A DNA stretch of 64,000 nt from an uncultured Eubacteriales bacterium. Its GTDB lineage: Bacteria > Bacillota > Clostridia > Christensenellales > CAG-917. The notes under the pieces are model-generated. The model worked only from the letters and a program-made list of their open reading frames with translations, did not search any database and was not told the origin of the DNA. The stretch lies in NCBI GenBank assembly GCA_900545885.1, contig URAF01000010.1, forward strand, positions 12,576-76,575. Direction: 5' to 3'. Below, one piece after another: positions 8,140-16,063 of the stretch (the first letter of the stretch is position 1; each line of letters starts with the position of its first letter). The translations under genes were made by a program, and so were the position numbers.

Positions 8140-9402
8140 ATGTTTCTCGATTATGTAAAGATTTTCATCAAGGCAGGCAACGGCGGAAACGGTGTCGTTT
8201 CCTTCCACCGCGAAAAGTACGTTCCCAACGGCGGACCCGACGGCGGTGACGGCGGAAACGGCGGTGACATCGTATTTGTTGCGGACAAGAACATAAACAC
8301 GCTTGCGGATTTCAAACTTCGCAAACATTTCCGCGCGGAAAACGGCACTGCGGGCGCTCCTAAAAACTGCACGGGCAAAAGCGGTGCGAACCTTGTCATC
8401 AAGGTTCCTGCGGGAACGGTCATAAAAGACAGCACAAACGGAAACGTGATAGCAGACCTTTTCGAGGACGGCGACACTTTTACGGCACTTCAAGGCGGCA
8501 GAGGCGGCAAAGGCAACGCGCGTTTTGCTCACGCGCAACGGCAAGCCCCCGCGTTTTCGCAACTCGGCGAAGTCACCGAAGAGCATCAGGTCACGCTGGA
8601 ACTGAAAACCATTGCCGACGTCGGACTTGTAGGTTTTCCCAACGTCGGAAAATCGACTTTGCTTTCCGTGCTGACTTCCGCAAAACCCAAAATCGCGAAT
8701 TATCATTTCACGACCATAAACCCCAATCTCGGCGTTGTCGGAATGTTTGACGACAGTTTTGTTATCGCTGACATTCCGGGACTTATCGAAGGCGCGAGTG
8801 AAGGTGCGGGTCTTGGTCATTATTTTCTGCGTCACATCGAACGCGTACGTCTTATCGTCCATATCGTCGACATTAGCGGCAGCGAAGGGCGCGACCCGTA
8901 CGAGGACTATTGCAAAATCCGCAAAGAGCTTGCGGCTTACAGTGAAAAACTTGCCGACACTCCCGAAATCGTCGTTGCGTCCAAAGCCGATTTGCTAGAC
9001 GACGAGAATGCCGTCGCCGATTTCGAAAAGAAAATCGGAAAGAAAGTGTATCTCATCAGTTCGGTAACGCACACGGGACTTGACGAGTTGCTTAAAGTGA
9101 TGAAAGCAAAAGTCGACGAACTTCCTCCTCCTTCGCGCACGGAAATTCAACCAGACGCGACGCTCGAAGAGAAATCCGACCAGAAATTCACGGTCACGAA
9201 GTTGCCTGACGGCTCTTTCCTTGTGGACGGCGGACTTGTCGATTTCCTCATTCAGAACGTAACGGTTTCGTCGCAGGAGTCCTTTGCATTCTTCCAAAAG
9301 GTGTTGAAAGACAGAGGCGTTATCGACGAACTGAAAAAGAAAGGGATGAAGGAAGGCGACACGGTTGTGATTTCCGACCTCGAATTCGAGTGGATGGATT
9401 GA
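8140..9402 (+). CDS. obg: Obg family ribosome-assembly GTPase
   Basis: 420 aa, start MFLDYVKIFIKAGNGGNG one base after the nfnB stop. It has the N-terminal glycine-rich Obg fold (1-158), a G domain with GFPNVGKS (165-172) and DIPGLIEGA, and the C-terminal OCT domain (about 345-420). It binds the 50S subunit and links GTP/ppGpp status to growth and, in Bacillus, to sporulation onset. Open sequence upstream in frame overlaps nfnB and is not coding for this protein. Confidence 0.97.
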   Translation: MFLDYVKIFIKAGNGGNGVVSFHREKYVPNGGPDGGDGGNGGDIVFVADKNINTLADFKLRKHFRAENGTAGAPKNCTGKSGANLVIKVPAGTVIKDSTNGNVIADLFEDGDTFTALQGGRGGKGNARFAHAQRQAPAFSQLGEVTEEHQVTLELKTIADVGLVGFPNVGKSTLLSVLTSAKPKIANYHFTTINPNLGVVGMFDDSFVIADIPGLIEGASEGAGLGHYFLRHIERVRLIVHIVDISGSEGRDPYEDYCKIRKELAAYSEKLADTPEIVVASKADLLDDENAVADFEKKIGKKVYLISSVTHTGLDELLKVMKAKVDELPPPSRTEIQPDATLEEKSDQKFTVTKLPDGSFLVDGGLVDFLIQNVTVSSQESFAFFQKVLKDRGVIDELKKKGMKEGDTVVISDLEFEWMD

Positions 9403-9568
9403 TACCGAAGCCATAGAATTATATTTGCCGCACACATTAAAATTTTCTCGAAGAACCTGACAATCACGAATTACGCACGCTTAATAAAATTTATAAAAAT
9501 AATATAAGCTTGTATGCGTGATTTATAAACCTAATAAAAACAATCAAACAAACTACATCAACGAATGC

Positions 9569-9604
9569 AAAATAAAAGTCCGTATCGCGTACTTTTATTT
9601 TTTA
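9569..9604. terminator. Bidirectional terminator between obg and the convergent membrane-protein gene
   Basis: AAAATAAAAGT (9569-9579) pairs with ACTTTTATTTT (9591-9601) around a CG-rich loop, followed by T-rich sequence. The stop codon of the minus-strand gene lies inside the right arm. Confidence 0.7.
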
Positions 9605-10563
9605 TCGTTGTCGTCGTGTATATTCATATTGTCCTGTTTATCCTTGCCGTTTTGTTTCTCGTTGTCGTCACGTTCATCCGTGTTGTTTTGTTCGTTCAAT
9701 TCGTCTTGGTTGTTTAAGCTGTCCTGTTTGTCAAATTCGCAGTTGGCGTCGGAAGCGTGTTCGTCGTCGGGCAATTCTTGCGCTTGCAGTATTTTCGCCC
9801 CCTGTGCGTCAAGTTGCGCAAAAGCGTTTTTGCCGTTTCCCGTGCCTTTTCCGAGAGGCGTAAGCGTGAGCAAGGCAAACAACAATGAAATGCTCCCGAA
9901 AACCAGATAGTAAATTTTAAGAGGCGTGAGAAACGCCACAGCCGTGAGCACTATTCCCGAGAAAAGGTAGTTTTTGAGGTTCGAGCGGTTGAATACCGCG
10001 TCCGCAAGCGCGCGCCAAGAGAAATGTTTTTTGACGGGTTTGAGGTCGGGCAAGGCTTTGTGTTTGTAAAGGTAGTTGAAAAGCGCTCGGATTTTGACAA
10101 CGTGAATGCGCACGGAATAGAATTGCAGCAGCTGAAAAGCGCGGCGGTCTATACCGCGTGTTATTACGTAAATTTCATTGCGGTCGTGTGATACCGCTGT
10201 TGTAATCAACGCATTGAGGTCAGAGAGCGTCAGCATTCCGAATTTGAAGGCGGCGAATATTATGCAGTCGTCAAGCAGGATGAAGTTTGCGCCGCTGTCA
10301 AGCGGCGGATTGCCTGCCGCGGCTTTCAAAAGACCGATGAGATATGCGGAACCGCGCACGCTGAGTTCTGCGGCAAGTCGTTCGTGAGAATAAGGCCTTG
10401 CGTGTCCGCGTCTTATGTACCACAGCGTAAAAGCGGCAATCAGAGCCACCGCCGCAGAAAAGCAAAATACGGACACCCATTTGTCGAATATGAGCGTCGA
10501 CCATACGAGAGTCAGAAAAAACAGTATGAACGTGAATGCGATGTAGTCTATTGTGCGCGCCAT
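9595..10563 (-). CDS. Membrane protein with cytosolic middle domain and acidic/Asn-rich tail
   Basis: 322 aa, function not recognised. Two transmembrane helices lie at about 5-26 and 29-50, followed by a soluble domain (about 60-190; segments FILLDDCIIFAAFKFGMLT and EIYVITRGIDRRAFQLLQFY), two further helices (about 201-241) and an 80-residue tail of N, D, E, Q and K. The middle domain faintly recalls Mrr-type restriction-like folds, but no catalytic motif can be shown. No Shine-Dalgarno precedes the ATG; AATAAT sits exactly 6 nt upstream, suggesting a leaderless start. It diverges from nadD-yqeK. Confidence 0.75.
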   Translation of the reverse strand: MARTIDYIAFTFILFFLTLVWSTLIFDKWVSVFCFSAAVALIAAFTLWYIRRGHARPYSHERLAAELSVRGSAYLIGLLKAAAGNPPLDSGANFILLDDCIIFAAFKFGMLTLSDLNALITTAVSHDRNEIYVITRGIDRRAFQLLQFYSVRIHVVKIRALFNYLYKHKALPDLKPVKKHFSWRALADAVFNRSNLKNYLFSGIVLTAVAFLTPLKIYYLVFGSISLLFALLTLTPLGKGTGNGKNAFAQLDAQGAKILQAQELPDDEHASDANCEFDKQDSLNNQDELNEQNNTDERDDNEKQNGKDKQDNMNIHDDNDKK

Positions 10564-10630
10564 AAACGGATTATTGACACAAAAGCGGCGGAATAATCTT
10601 TTGTAACGGGCAAGTATTTGGTTTCAGGTG

Positions 10631-10658
10631 TTGAAATTTTGCGGCAAAATGGTATAAT
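10631..10658 (+). promoter_or_regulatory. Sigma-A promoter for nadD-yqeK, leaderless layout
   Basis: TTGAAA (10631-10636), 16-nt spacer, consensus TATAAT (10653-10658). The ATG at 10665 starts 6 nt after the -10 and has no Shine-Dalgarno. Confidence 0.8.
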
Positions 10659-10664
10659 TTCAGT

Positions 10665-11810
10665 ATGCAGACATTGATTTTCGGAGGGGCGTTCGACCCT
10701 CCGCACAACGAACACGTCAATATGGTGCGCGCGGCGGTTGCCGAACTCGGTATAAGCCGCATTGTTATAGTTCCGACATATCTTCCTCCGCACAAAAGCG
10801 CGGGATATCTCGATTTTGACGAACGCGTGGAACTTTGCCGCACCGCATTTTGCGACTGCGGAGCCGAAGTCGTTATCGACGACACCGAAAGACAGCGCGG
10901 AAAGGACAATTATGCAAGCCTGCTGTTGCCCGTTTTCAAAGAGAAATACGGCGATATCGTGTACCTTATCGGCGGCGACAGTCTGCAATATCTTTACGAT
11001 TGGAGAAATCCGCGCGATATAATGGCAACGTGTCCGATTGCCGTTGCCGGACGTGAAGGATACCGCAACGTCGAAGAAACGAAACGCGAAGTCGAAGAAA
11101 AGTTCGGCGGAAAAATTATTTTGCTGAACTATTGCGGCAAAGACGTGTCGTCGGGAAGAATCAAAGCCCGTTTGTTTATGGGTGAAATGCCCGAGGAAAT
11201 TCCCGCCGAGGTTGCAGAGATTATCAAAAACAAAAATCTCTTCGGCAAATACGGACAGATTGTCGGAAAAGTTGCCGAATTCGAGGACGAAGAACTGTTT
11301 GCACACACGCGCGCCGCTGTATTGCGCGCAGTTGACCTCAACTCGGCACACAACCTCAAACAGGACTTCGACAAAGTGTTTCTCGCGGCGCTGCTTCACG
11401 ACAACGCAAAACAGCGTCCGTCGCTGGACGGACTGAACGTTCCGTCGGACAGCGTGGGAACACCCGTTCTTCATCAGTTTCTCGGAGCAGAGAAGGCGAA
11501 ACGCGATTTCGGAGTGACCGACGACGACATTCTGAACGCCATACGCTACCATACGACGGCAAAACCGGATATGACGGTTCTTGAAAAACTGATATATACT
11601 GCGGACAGCACGTCATACGACAGGGAATACGACCCGATACCGGAACTGCGCCGAATAGTCGACGAGAACTTCGAAAACGGATTTTACGTATTGTTGAAGT
11701 GGACATACGACAAAATAATCGCGAAGGGGAAGGGGATATATCCTCTTACCGCGGAAGCGATGCACTATTACGAAAACAAGCGCGAAGAAGCGCAAAAGGA
11801 GTATAAATGA
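10665..11810 (+). CDS. nadD-yqeK: Fusion of nicotinate-nucleotide adenylyltransferase (NadD) and YqeK HD-domain hydrolase
   Basis: 381 aa. Residues 1-190 are NadD: nucleotidyltransferase motif GGAFDPPHNEH (7-17) and a closing motif VSSGRIK (161-167). This part makes deamido-NAD from nicotinate mononucleotide and ATP. Residues 200-381 are an HD hydrolase of the YqeK type, which cleaves diadenosine tetraphosphate; metal ligands include His214 and His245-Asp246 (LLHDNAK). The two enzymes are usually adjacent genes. The start is fixed by the nucleotidyltransferase strand beginning at residue 2. It overlaps rsfS by ATGA. The mRNA is predicted to be leaderless. Confidence 0.94.
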   Translation: MQTLIFGGAFDPPHNEHVNMVRAAVAELGISRIVIVPTYLPPHKSAGYLDFDERVELCRTAFCDCGAEVVIDDTERQRGKDNYASLLLPVFKEKYGDIVYLIGGDSLQYLYDWRNPRDIMATCPIAVAGREGYRNVEETKREVEEKFGGKIILLNYCGKDVSSGRIKARLFMGEMPEEIPAEVAEIIKNKNLFGKYGQIVGKVAEFEDEELFAHTRAAVLRAVDLNSAHNLKQDFDKVFLAALLHDNAKQRPSLDGLNVPSDSVGTPVLHQFLGAEKAKRDFGVTDDDILNAIRYHTTAKPDMTVLEKLIYTADSTSYDREYDPIPELRRIVDENFENGFYVLLKWTYDKIIAKGKGIYPLTAEAMHYYENKREEAQKEYK

Positions 11811-12157
11811 ATCCCGAAGAAATCAAAAACGCTATATGCAAAGAACTTGACGACAGAAAAGCCGTCGACATTACGGTGCTGAACGTTGCGCACCTTACGG
11901 TCGTTGCCGATTACTTCGTCATCTGCACGGCAAGAAGCAACAAGCAGGTAAAAGCGCTTGCCGAATACGTGGAAGAGAAGATGGAAGACGAGGGCGTGAA
12001 AACTCTCCGCAGCGACGGACTGCGCGACGGCAAATGGGCGGTGCTTGACTACGGCAGCGTTATAGTGCACATTTTCAACGACGACACGAGAATGTTCTAT
12101 TGCCTCGAAAAGCTGTGGTCGGACGGCGACAACGTGGAATTTTATCCCGCAAAATAA
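11807..12157 (+). CDS. rsfS: Ribosomal silencing factor RsfS (Iojap family)
   Basis: 116 aa. Binds L14 of the 50S subunit and blocks subunit joining in starvation. Family signature VADYFVICTARSNKQVKALAEYVEEKM, followed by DGLRDGKWAVLDYGSVIVHIF. The ATGA overlap with nadD-yqeK gives translational coupling; nadD-yqeK-rsfS is the usual Gram-positive order. Confidence 0.96.
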   Translation: MNPEEIKNAICKELDDRKAVDITVLNVAHLTVVADYFVICTARSNKQVKALAEYVEEKMEDEGVKTLRSDGLRDGKWAVLDYGSVIVHIFNDDTRMFYCLEKLWSDGDNVEFYPAK

Positions 12158-12233
12158 AACCGAAACAATACCGCAACATAGCTTGATTAATACGCAAATC
12201 GGCTACAAACAGGCCGATGAGCGGCAGAAAAGC

Positions 12234-12266
12234 AAGGCGCACCGCATAATCCGCGGCGCGCTTTTA
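12234..12266 (+). terminator. Probable terminator after rsfS
   Basis: Hairpin with CCGC/GCGG at the top and AAGGCGC/GCGCTTT below it, one mismatch, loop ATAATCC, then TTTTAATT. Confidence 0.5.
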
Positions 12267-12303
12267 ATTGGCTTAATTTTGCACTATTCAGAGCAAAAAC
12301 GGG

Positions 12304-12365
12304 CAAAAGTACTCTAAAAATCGGCAAAAAGTATAATACAATTCGGCAATTTTTAGAATACTTTG
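12304..12365. repeat. 62-bp imperfect palindromic repeat, copy 1
   Basis: Ends are CAAAAGTACTCTAAAAATC and the inverse of CAAAGTATTCTAAAAATTG, with AAGTATAATAC in the centre. Related copies lie at 38502-38562 and 56030-56091. This copy sits between convergent genes. Confidence 0.8.
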
Positions 12366-12369
12366 CACA

Positions 12370-12723
12370 TTAATTCACTTTGGTGAATAATTTTTCAATT
12401 TCTTCCGAAGTCAAATCTTTTCCGAGTTTGCGATATATTTCCATATCGAACGTCACGACTACGCGTTTGCCGACAAGGTTGCTCGCCTCATTTTCAAGTG
12501 CCGTTTTCATCGCCTTTCTTTCGCTTGCAAGATAGATGGGTCCCGTAAGCAGGGCAAGCAAAACGGCGTCGTCAGTTTCGGCGGAACGTACCGCGCTCAC
12601 GCGTTCGTCTTTCAGGGCTACGCTTTCGGCGGCGTGTACGACGTTTTCTTCCGCAACGGCAGACCAGACGGACGCGTCGGGGGCGGGGGTATAGATTGAA
12701 TTTTGCGTTATGTTGGTATTCAT
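12370..12723 (-). CDS. Small hypothetical protein
   Basis: 117 aa from the ATG at 12723, or 120 aa from an ATG at 12732; GGAA lies just before the shorter start. No family recognised. The N-terminal half is Ala/Glu/Ser-rich without membrane segments. The C-terminus (VGKRVVVTFDMEIYRKLGKDLTSEEIEKLFTKVN) looks like a folded helical domain. It is divergent from the riboswitch-controlled ribU-tsaE gene, and its upstream region carries tandem repeats at 12760-12900. Codon use matches neighbours, so it is probably real. Confidence 0.6.
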   Translation of the reverse strand: MNTNITQNSIYTPAPDASVWSAVAEENVVHAAESVALKDERVSAVRSAETDDAVLLALLTGPIYLASERKAMKTALENEASNLVGKRVVVTFDMEIYRKLGKDLTSEEIEKLFTKVN

Positions 12724-12759
12724 AATTTCCATACCGTCAGTATTGACCTTTCGGCGCGG

Positions 12760-12892
12760 TAAGATACCTTTCAATCGGTGTATAGTGGTTGGTGGGGCGG
12801 CGCCCTAAGATACGTTGCAAGCGGTTGCAAAGCTGTTGGTGGGGCGGCAATGTTGGATGACTTGCAATACCTTGCAGTCGGTGCGAAGCCGT
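12760..12892. repeat. Degenerate 46-47 bp tandem repeat
   Basis: Unit 1 (12760-12805) and unit 2 (12806-12852) share TAAGATAC at the start and GTTGGTGGGGCGGC near the end. A third, partial unit (about 12862-12892) keeps only the ATACCTTGCA..CGGTG part. It lies between the divergent promoters of the hypothetical gene and the FMN riboswitch. Confidence 0.65.
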
Positions 12893-12928
12893 CAACGGGA
12901 AAAATTTGACGAAATTTGTCTTGCGGTG

Positions 12929-12957
12929 TTGACAGGGCGGTTTTGCGGATATATTAT
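12929..12957 (+). promoter_or_regulatory. Sigma-A promoter of the FMN riboswitch transcript
   Basis: TTGACA (12929-12934), 17-nt spacer, TATTAT (12952-12957). The predicted start (about 12964) coincides with the first helix of the riboswitch. Confidence 0.85.
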
Positions 12958-12962
12958 GGTGT

Positions 12963-13072
12963 TGCTTCGGGGCGAGGTGCAATTCCTCACCGGCGGTTAA
13001 AGTCCGCGAACCTCTTTGAGGCCGAACGGGTGAAACTCCCGTACCGACGGTATAGTCCGGATGAAAGAAGTA
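12963..13072 (+). ncRNA. FMN riboswitch (RFN element)
   Basis: Clear RFN signature: CTTCGGGGC at the 5' end, GGTGCAATTCCTCACCGGCGG, AAAGTCCGCGA, GGTGAAACTCCCGTACCGAC, AGTCCGGATGAAAGAAG at the 3' end closing P1. It precedes a riboflavin transporter gene and an intrinsic terminator, so it should work by FMN-dependent termination. Confidence 0.96.
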
Positions 13073-13095
13073 GGCTTTATGCTCACGTGTTTCAC

Positions 13096-13124
13096 GCCCC
13101 GATTTGTGTATCGGGGCTTTTTTT
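13096..13124 (+). terminator. Riboswitch-controlled terminator
   Basis: GCCCCGAT (13096-13103) pairs with ATCGGGGC (13110-13117), then seven Ts. It ends before the Shine-Dalgarno AGGAGG of ribU-tsaE. Confidence 0.9.
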
Positions 13125-13144
13125 GTGCCCCAAAAGGAGGACAT

Positions 13145-14269
13145 ATGCAAATCGGTAACAAAAAAATCACTCTCCGTATGTCGGCGGCTTACGTCGCAAA
13201 ACTCGCGCTTCTCACGGCGATTGCGTTCGCACTGTATCTTGCGAAATTCAATCTGCCGATGATGTTCCCGAGTTTTCTGGAAATTCAGTTTTCCGAACTT
13301 CCTGCGCTTCTTGCGGGCTTTTCGATGGGTCCTGTTGCGGGCGTGCTTGTAGTAGTGCTCAAATGCCTGCTCAAAATGCCGCTCACTTCCACCAACTTTG
13401 TCGGTGAACTTACGGACATTTTAATCGGTATCGCGCTTGTTCTGCCTGCGTCGCTCATTTATCTCAAACATAAGGATAAAAAACACGCGGCTATCGGTCT
13501 TGCGGTCGGCACTCTGTGCGAAATCGTTTTCGCGATCATTATCAACCGTTTCATCTCCATACCTTTTTACACCGAACTGTACTTCGGCGGCAATTTCGGT
13601 GCTATAATAAACACGTGCAAGGTCATTTATCCCAATGCCAACGAACAGAATTTCTATGCGTTCTATCTCGGACTCGGCATTGTTCCTTTCAATGCGCTCC
13701 GTTGCATACTTATGGCTTTGCTCACGTTCCTGCTTTACAAGCGGCTCAGCAAAATTCTGCACTGGGAGGGAAGTTCGCTCGTGCATCATCTGTCGGGTAG
13801 TTACGAATGCGACAGCGTAGAGGAAACCTACGCGGTTGCCGAAAAAATCGCAGCCACGCTCAAAGGCGGCGAAACAATTTTGCTGTCGGGAGAACTCGGC
13901 GCAGGCAAAACTACATTCACCAAAGGACTTGCAGCCGCGCTAGGCGTAGAAGAAGAGGTCACCAGCCCCACGTTTACCGTACTCAACGTTTACGAGGACG
14001 GAAGACTTCCTCTTTATCATCTCGATATGTACCGTATGGAATCGGGCGACGAACTCGGAGAACTCGGCATCGAGGATACCACTCCCGAAAACGCCGTCAA
14101 AGTGGTTGAATGGAATAAGTTCGAGAACTTGACAGGGCGCATTATTGATGTCAAAATAACCGTTGCAGGCGAAAATGAGAGAGTTTTCGAGGTTTCGGAC
14201 AGCGCAGAGCACAAGAAAAAGGAAAAACCTCGCAAATTCTCGGTAAAAGCGGACGGAAAAGCCGTCTGA
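13145..14269 (+). CDS. ribU-tsaE: In-frame fusion of riboflavin ECF transporter S-component (RibU) and t6A synthesis ATPase (TsaE)
   Basis: 374 aa, SD AGGAGG before the ATG. Residues 1-207 are RibU: several membrane helices and the S-component pattern FLEIQFSELPALLAGFSMGP, a membrane protein that binds riboflavin and docks with the ECF module. Residues 213-374 are TsaE: Walker A GELGAGKTT (249-257), then TSPTF, YHLDMYRM, ELGIED and VVEWN; it drives the TsaB/TsaD threonylcarbamoyl transfer. No stop separates them. A GTG at 13781 (Val213) has GGGAGGG 10 nt upstream and could start a separate TsaE, so two products are possible. tsaB and rimI follow. Confidence 0.92.
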   Translation: MQIGNKKITLRMSAAYVAKLALLTAIAFALYLAKFNLPMMFPSFLEIQFSELPALLAGFSMGPVAGVLVVVLKCLLKMPLTSTNFVGELTDILIGIALVLPASLIYLKHKDKKHAAIGLAVGTLCEIVFAIIINRFISIPFYTELYFGGNFGAIINTCKVIYPNANEQNFYAFYLGLGIVPFNALRCILMALLTFLLYKRLSKILHWEGSSLVHHLSGSYECDSVEETYAVAEKIAATLKGGETILLSGELGAGKTTFTKGLAAALGVEEEVTSPTFTVLNVYEDGRLPLYHLDMYRMESGDELGELGIEDTTPENAVKVVEWNKFENLTGRIIDVKITVAGENERVFEVSDSAEHKKKEKPRKFSVKADGKAV

Positions 14270-14295
14270 CAAACTTCGCCGAACGGGTTTCGGAT

Positions 14296-14877
14296 ATGAA
14301 TATTCTGTACATTGACACAACTTCGACCGTACTTACGACCGGCGTCGTTGCGGACGGAGTAAACCGTTTCCGTCGCATTGACGCGGGGCTCAACGGACAC
14401 ACAAAAATACTTCTCGGGGCAGTCGACGAAGTGCTGAAAGAAAGCGGCACGGACTGCAACGGTCTGGACGCCGTGGCTTTGGTCACGGGTCCTGGTTCGT
14501 TTACGGGAATAAGAATAGGCGCGGCGACCGCTACCGCGATAAGTCAGGCGACGGGAGCAAAAAGAATTGCCGTCACGGCGTTTGAAATTATCGCATACAA
14601 TAGGTTTGAAGTGACTGCCGCGGTCGAAGCGGGACACGGCAATCTGTACGTTGCGCGTTGCAAGGACGGTGCGCAGGTCGAAACGGGGTTTGTCACGGCA
14701 GACGAACGTAAAGCCGCGGAAAAGACGACGGCGTTTGTGTTCGAACCCGTAAACGGAGTTGCCGAAACGCTTGCCGCAATCGTCGCGAAAAAGGCGGAAA
14801 AAGGCGAGTTTGTCGGTGTATTCGAGCCCTTTTATATGCGCAAATCGCAAGCGGAGAGGAACAAAGATGAGATTTGA
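14296..14877 (+). CDS. tsaB: tRNA threonylcarbamoyladenosine synthesis protein TsaB
   Basis: 193 aa, ASKHA-fold partner of TsaD and TsaE in t6A37 modification of ANN-decoding tRNAs. MNILYIDTTSTVLTTGV and VTGPGSFTGIRIGAATA are the family signatures. It lies 26 bp after the ribU-tsaE fusion and overlaps rimI by 11 nt, giving the common tsaE-tsaB-rimI order. tsaD is not in the window. Confidence 0.96.
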   Translation: MNILYIDTTSTVLTTGVVADGVNRFRRIDAGLNGHTKILLGAVDEVLKESGTDCNGLDAVALVTGPGSFTGIRIGAATATAISQATGAKRIAVTAFEIIAYNRFEVTAAVEAGHGNLYVARCKDGAQVETGFVTADERKAAEKTTAFVFEPVNGVAETLAAIVAKKAEKGEFVGVFEPFYMRKSQAERNKDEI

Positions 14878-15298
14878 ACCTTTGCGATACGAACACTTGC
14901 GGCAGATGGCGGAAATCGAAAAAGAGGCTTTCGATATGCCGTGGACGGAAAATATGTTCATTCCCGAACTCAACTGTGCCGACGCGACTTATCTTGTCGG
15001 TACGCGAGGGAACGAAGTTGTGTGTTACGGCGGGTTTCACAGCGTGCTCGACGAGGCGCATATAACCAACATCGCGGTGCGTAACACCGACCGCGGCAGA
15101 GGGATAGGCAAGTTCCTTATGTCGGCGCTGATTGCAAAAGCGCGCGAAAAAGGCGCAAAACATATCACTCTCGAAGTAAAAAGCACCAATATTCCCGCAA
15201 TCCGTATGTACGAAGGGTTCGGTTTCAGGGTGGAAGGAGTACGCAAGAGGTATTACAACAATATGTTCGACGCCCTCGTGATGTGGCTCGACTTGTAG
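14867..15298 (+). CDS. rimI: RimI-type ribosomal protein/N-terminal acetyltransferase (GNAT)
   Basis: 143 aa from the ATG at 14867 (SD GAGAGGA); longer open sequence overlaps tsaB in another frame. GNAT acetyl-CoA loop NTDRGRGIGKFLM, then LEVKSTNIPAIRMYEGFGFRVEGVRKRYY as in RimI. It acetylates the N-terminus of S18 in model bacteria; the substrate here is inferred. Confidence 0.93.
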   Translation: MRFEPLRYEHLRQMAEIEKEAFDMPWTENMFIPELNCADATYLVGTRGNEVVCYGGFHSVLDEAHITNIAVRNTDRGRGIGKFLMSALIAKAREKGAKHITLEVKSTNIPAIRMYEGFGFRVEGVRKRYYNNMFDALVMWLDL

Positions 15299-15305
15299 GA
15301 GGCTC

Positions 15306-15998
15306 TTGAACGTACCGACTTTCGGAAAAGGCAAAGACGTAATTTTTATGCACGGCTGGGGCGGCGACGCCTCCGCCTTTTTATTTTGTGCGAAGCGGCT
15401 TGAAAGCGAATATCGCTGTCATCTTGCGGAGTTTGCGGGTTTTGGTGAAAGCGCACCGCCTGCGCGCCCTTACACGGTGCGCGATTATGCACGCGAAATC
15501 GTGGAGTATATGAACTCGGCGGGGATTGAAAAAGCCGTGCTTGTGGGACACAGTTTCGGCGGTCGGGTTGCAATGGAAATAGCGGCGGCTTATCCCGAAA
15601 GGGTGAAATCCGTCGTTCTTGTGGACAGCGCGGGCATAAAACCCAAAAGGAAGTTTTCGTATTACGTCAAAGTCGCATTGCACAAAACGCTGAAAAAACT
15701 CGGGTTTGCGGGGCTCAAAGGTTCGTCGGACTATCAAGGATTGTCGGACGTTATGAAACAAACTTTCGTGAAAGTTGTCAACTACGACCAGACGCTCATT
15801 TTGCGGCACATATCCTGTCCGACGGCGATATTCTGGGGTAAAGACGACAAGGATACGCCGCCGTATATGGCTGAAATAATACATAACGGGATAAAAGACT
15901 CGCACGTTTTTATGCTTGACGGCGGACATTTTGCATATCTCGAAGAGCCCGAAAAGTTCTTCGCAGTTTTACGCGCATTCCTCAAAGAAACGGCATAG
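15306..15998 (+). CDS. Alpha/beta hydrolase
   Basis: 230 aa. The start is TTG at 15306, preceded by TAGGAGG at ideal spacing, 7 bp after rimI. HGWGG oxyanion motif near the N-terminus, nucleophile Ser in GHSFGG, acid Asp in WGKDDKDT and His in GGHFAYLE form the triad. It has a small lid (about 120-160). Substrate unknown. It ends the tsaE-tsaB-rimI run, but a link to t6A is not implied. Confidence 0.9.
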   Translation: MNVPTFGKGKDVIFMHGWGGDASAFLFCAKRLESEYRCHLAEFAGFGESAPPARPYTVRDYAREIVEYMNSAGIEKAVLVGHSFGGRVAMEIAAAYPERVKSVVLVDSAGIKPKRKFSYYVKVALHKTLKKLGFAGLKGSSDYQGLSDVMKQTFVKVVNYDQTLILRHISCPTAIFWGKDDKDTPPYMAEIIHNGIKDSHVFMLDGGHFAYLEEPEKFFAVLRAFLKETA

Positions 15999-16024
15999 TT
16001 CGTAAATATTGGTCAGCCTTGATG

Positions 16025-16053
16025 TTGCATTTTTTATTTTGTAATGGTATAAT
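16025..16053 (+). promoter_or_regulatory. Sigma-A promoter of the giant lipoprotein gene
   Basis: TTGCAT (16025-16030), 17-nt spacer, TATAAT (16048-16053). Transcription should start near 16060, giving an 80-nt leader. Confidence 0.8.
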
Positions 16054-16063
16054 GTCAATGTCG

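Noticed and set aside
9403..9594. AT-rich gap after obg as a possible small RNA gene
   Set aside because: Only a shared terminator is visible; no promoter or conserved RNA motif was recognised.
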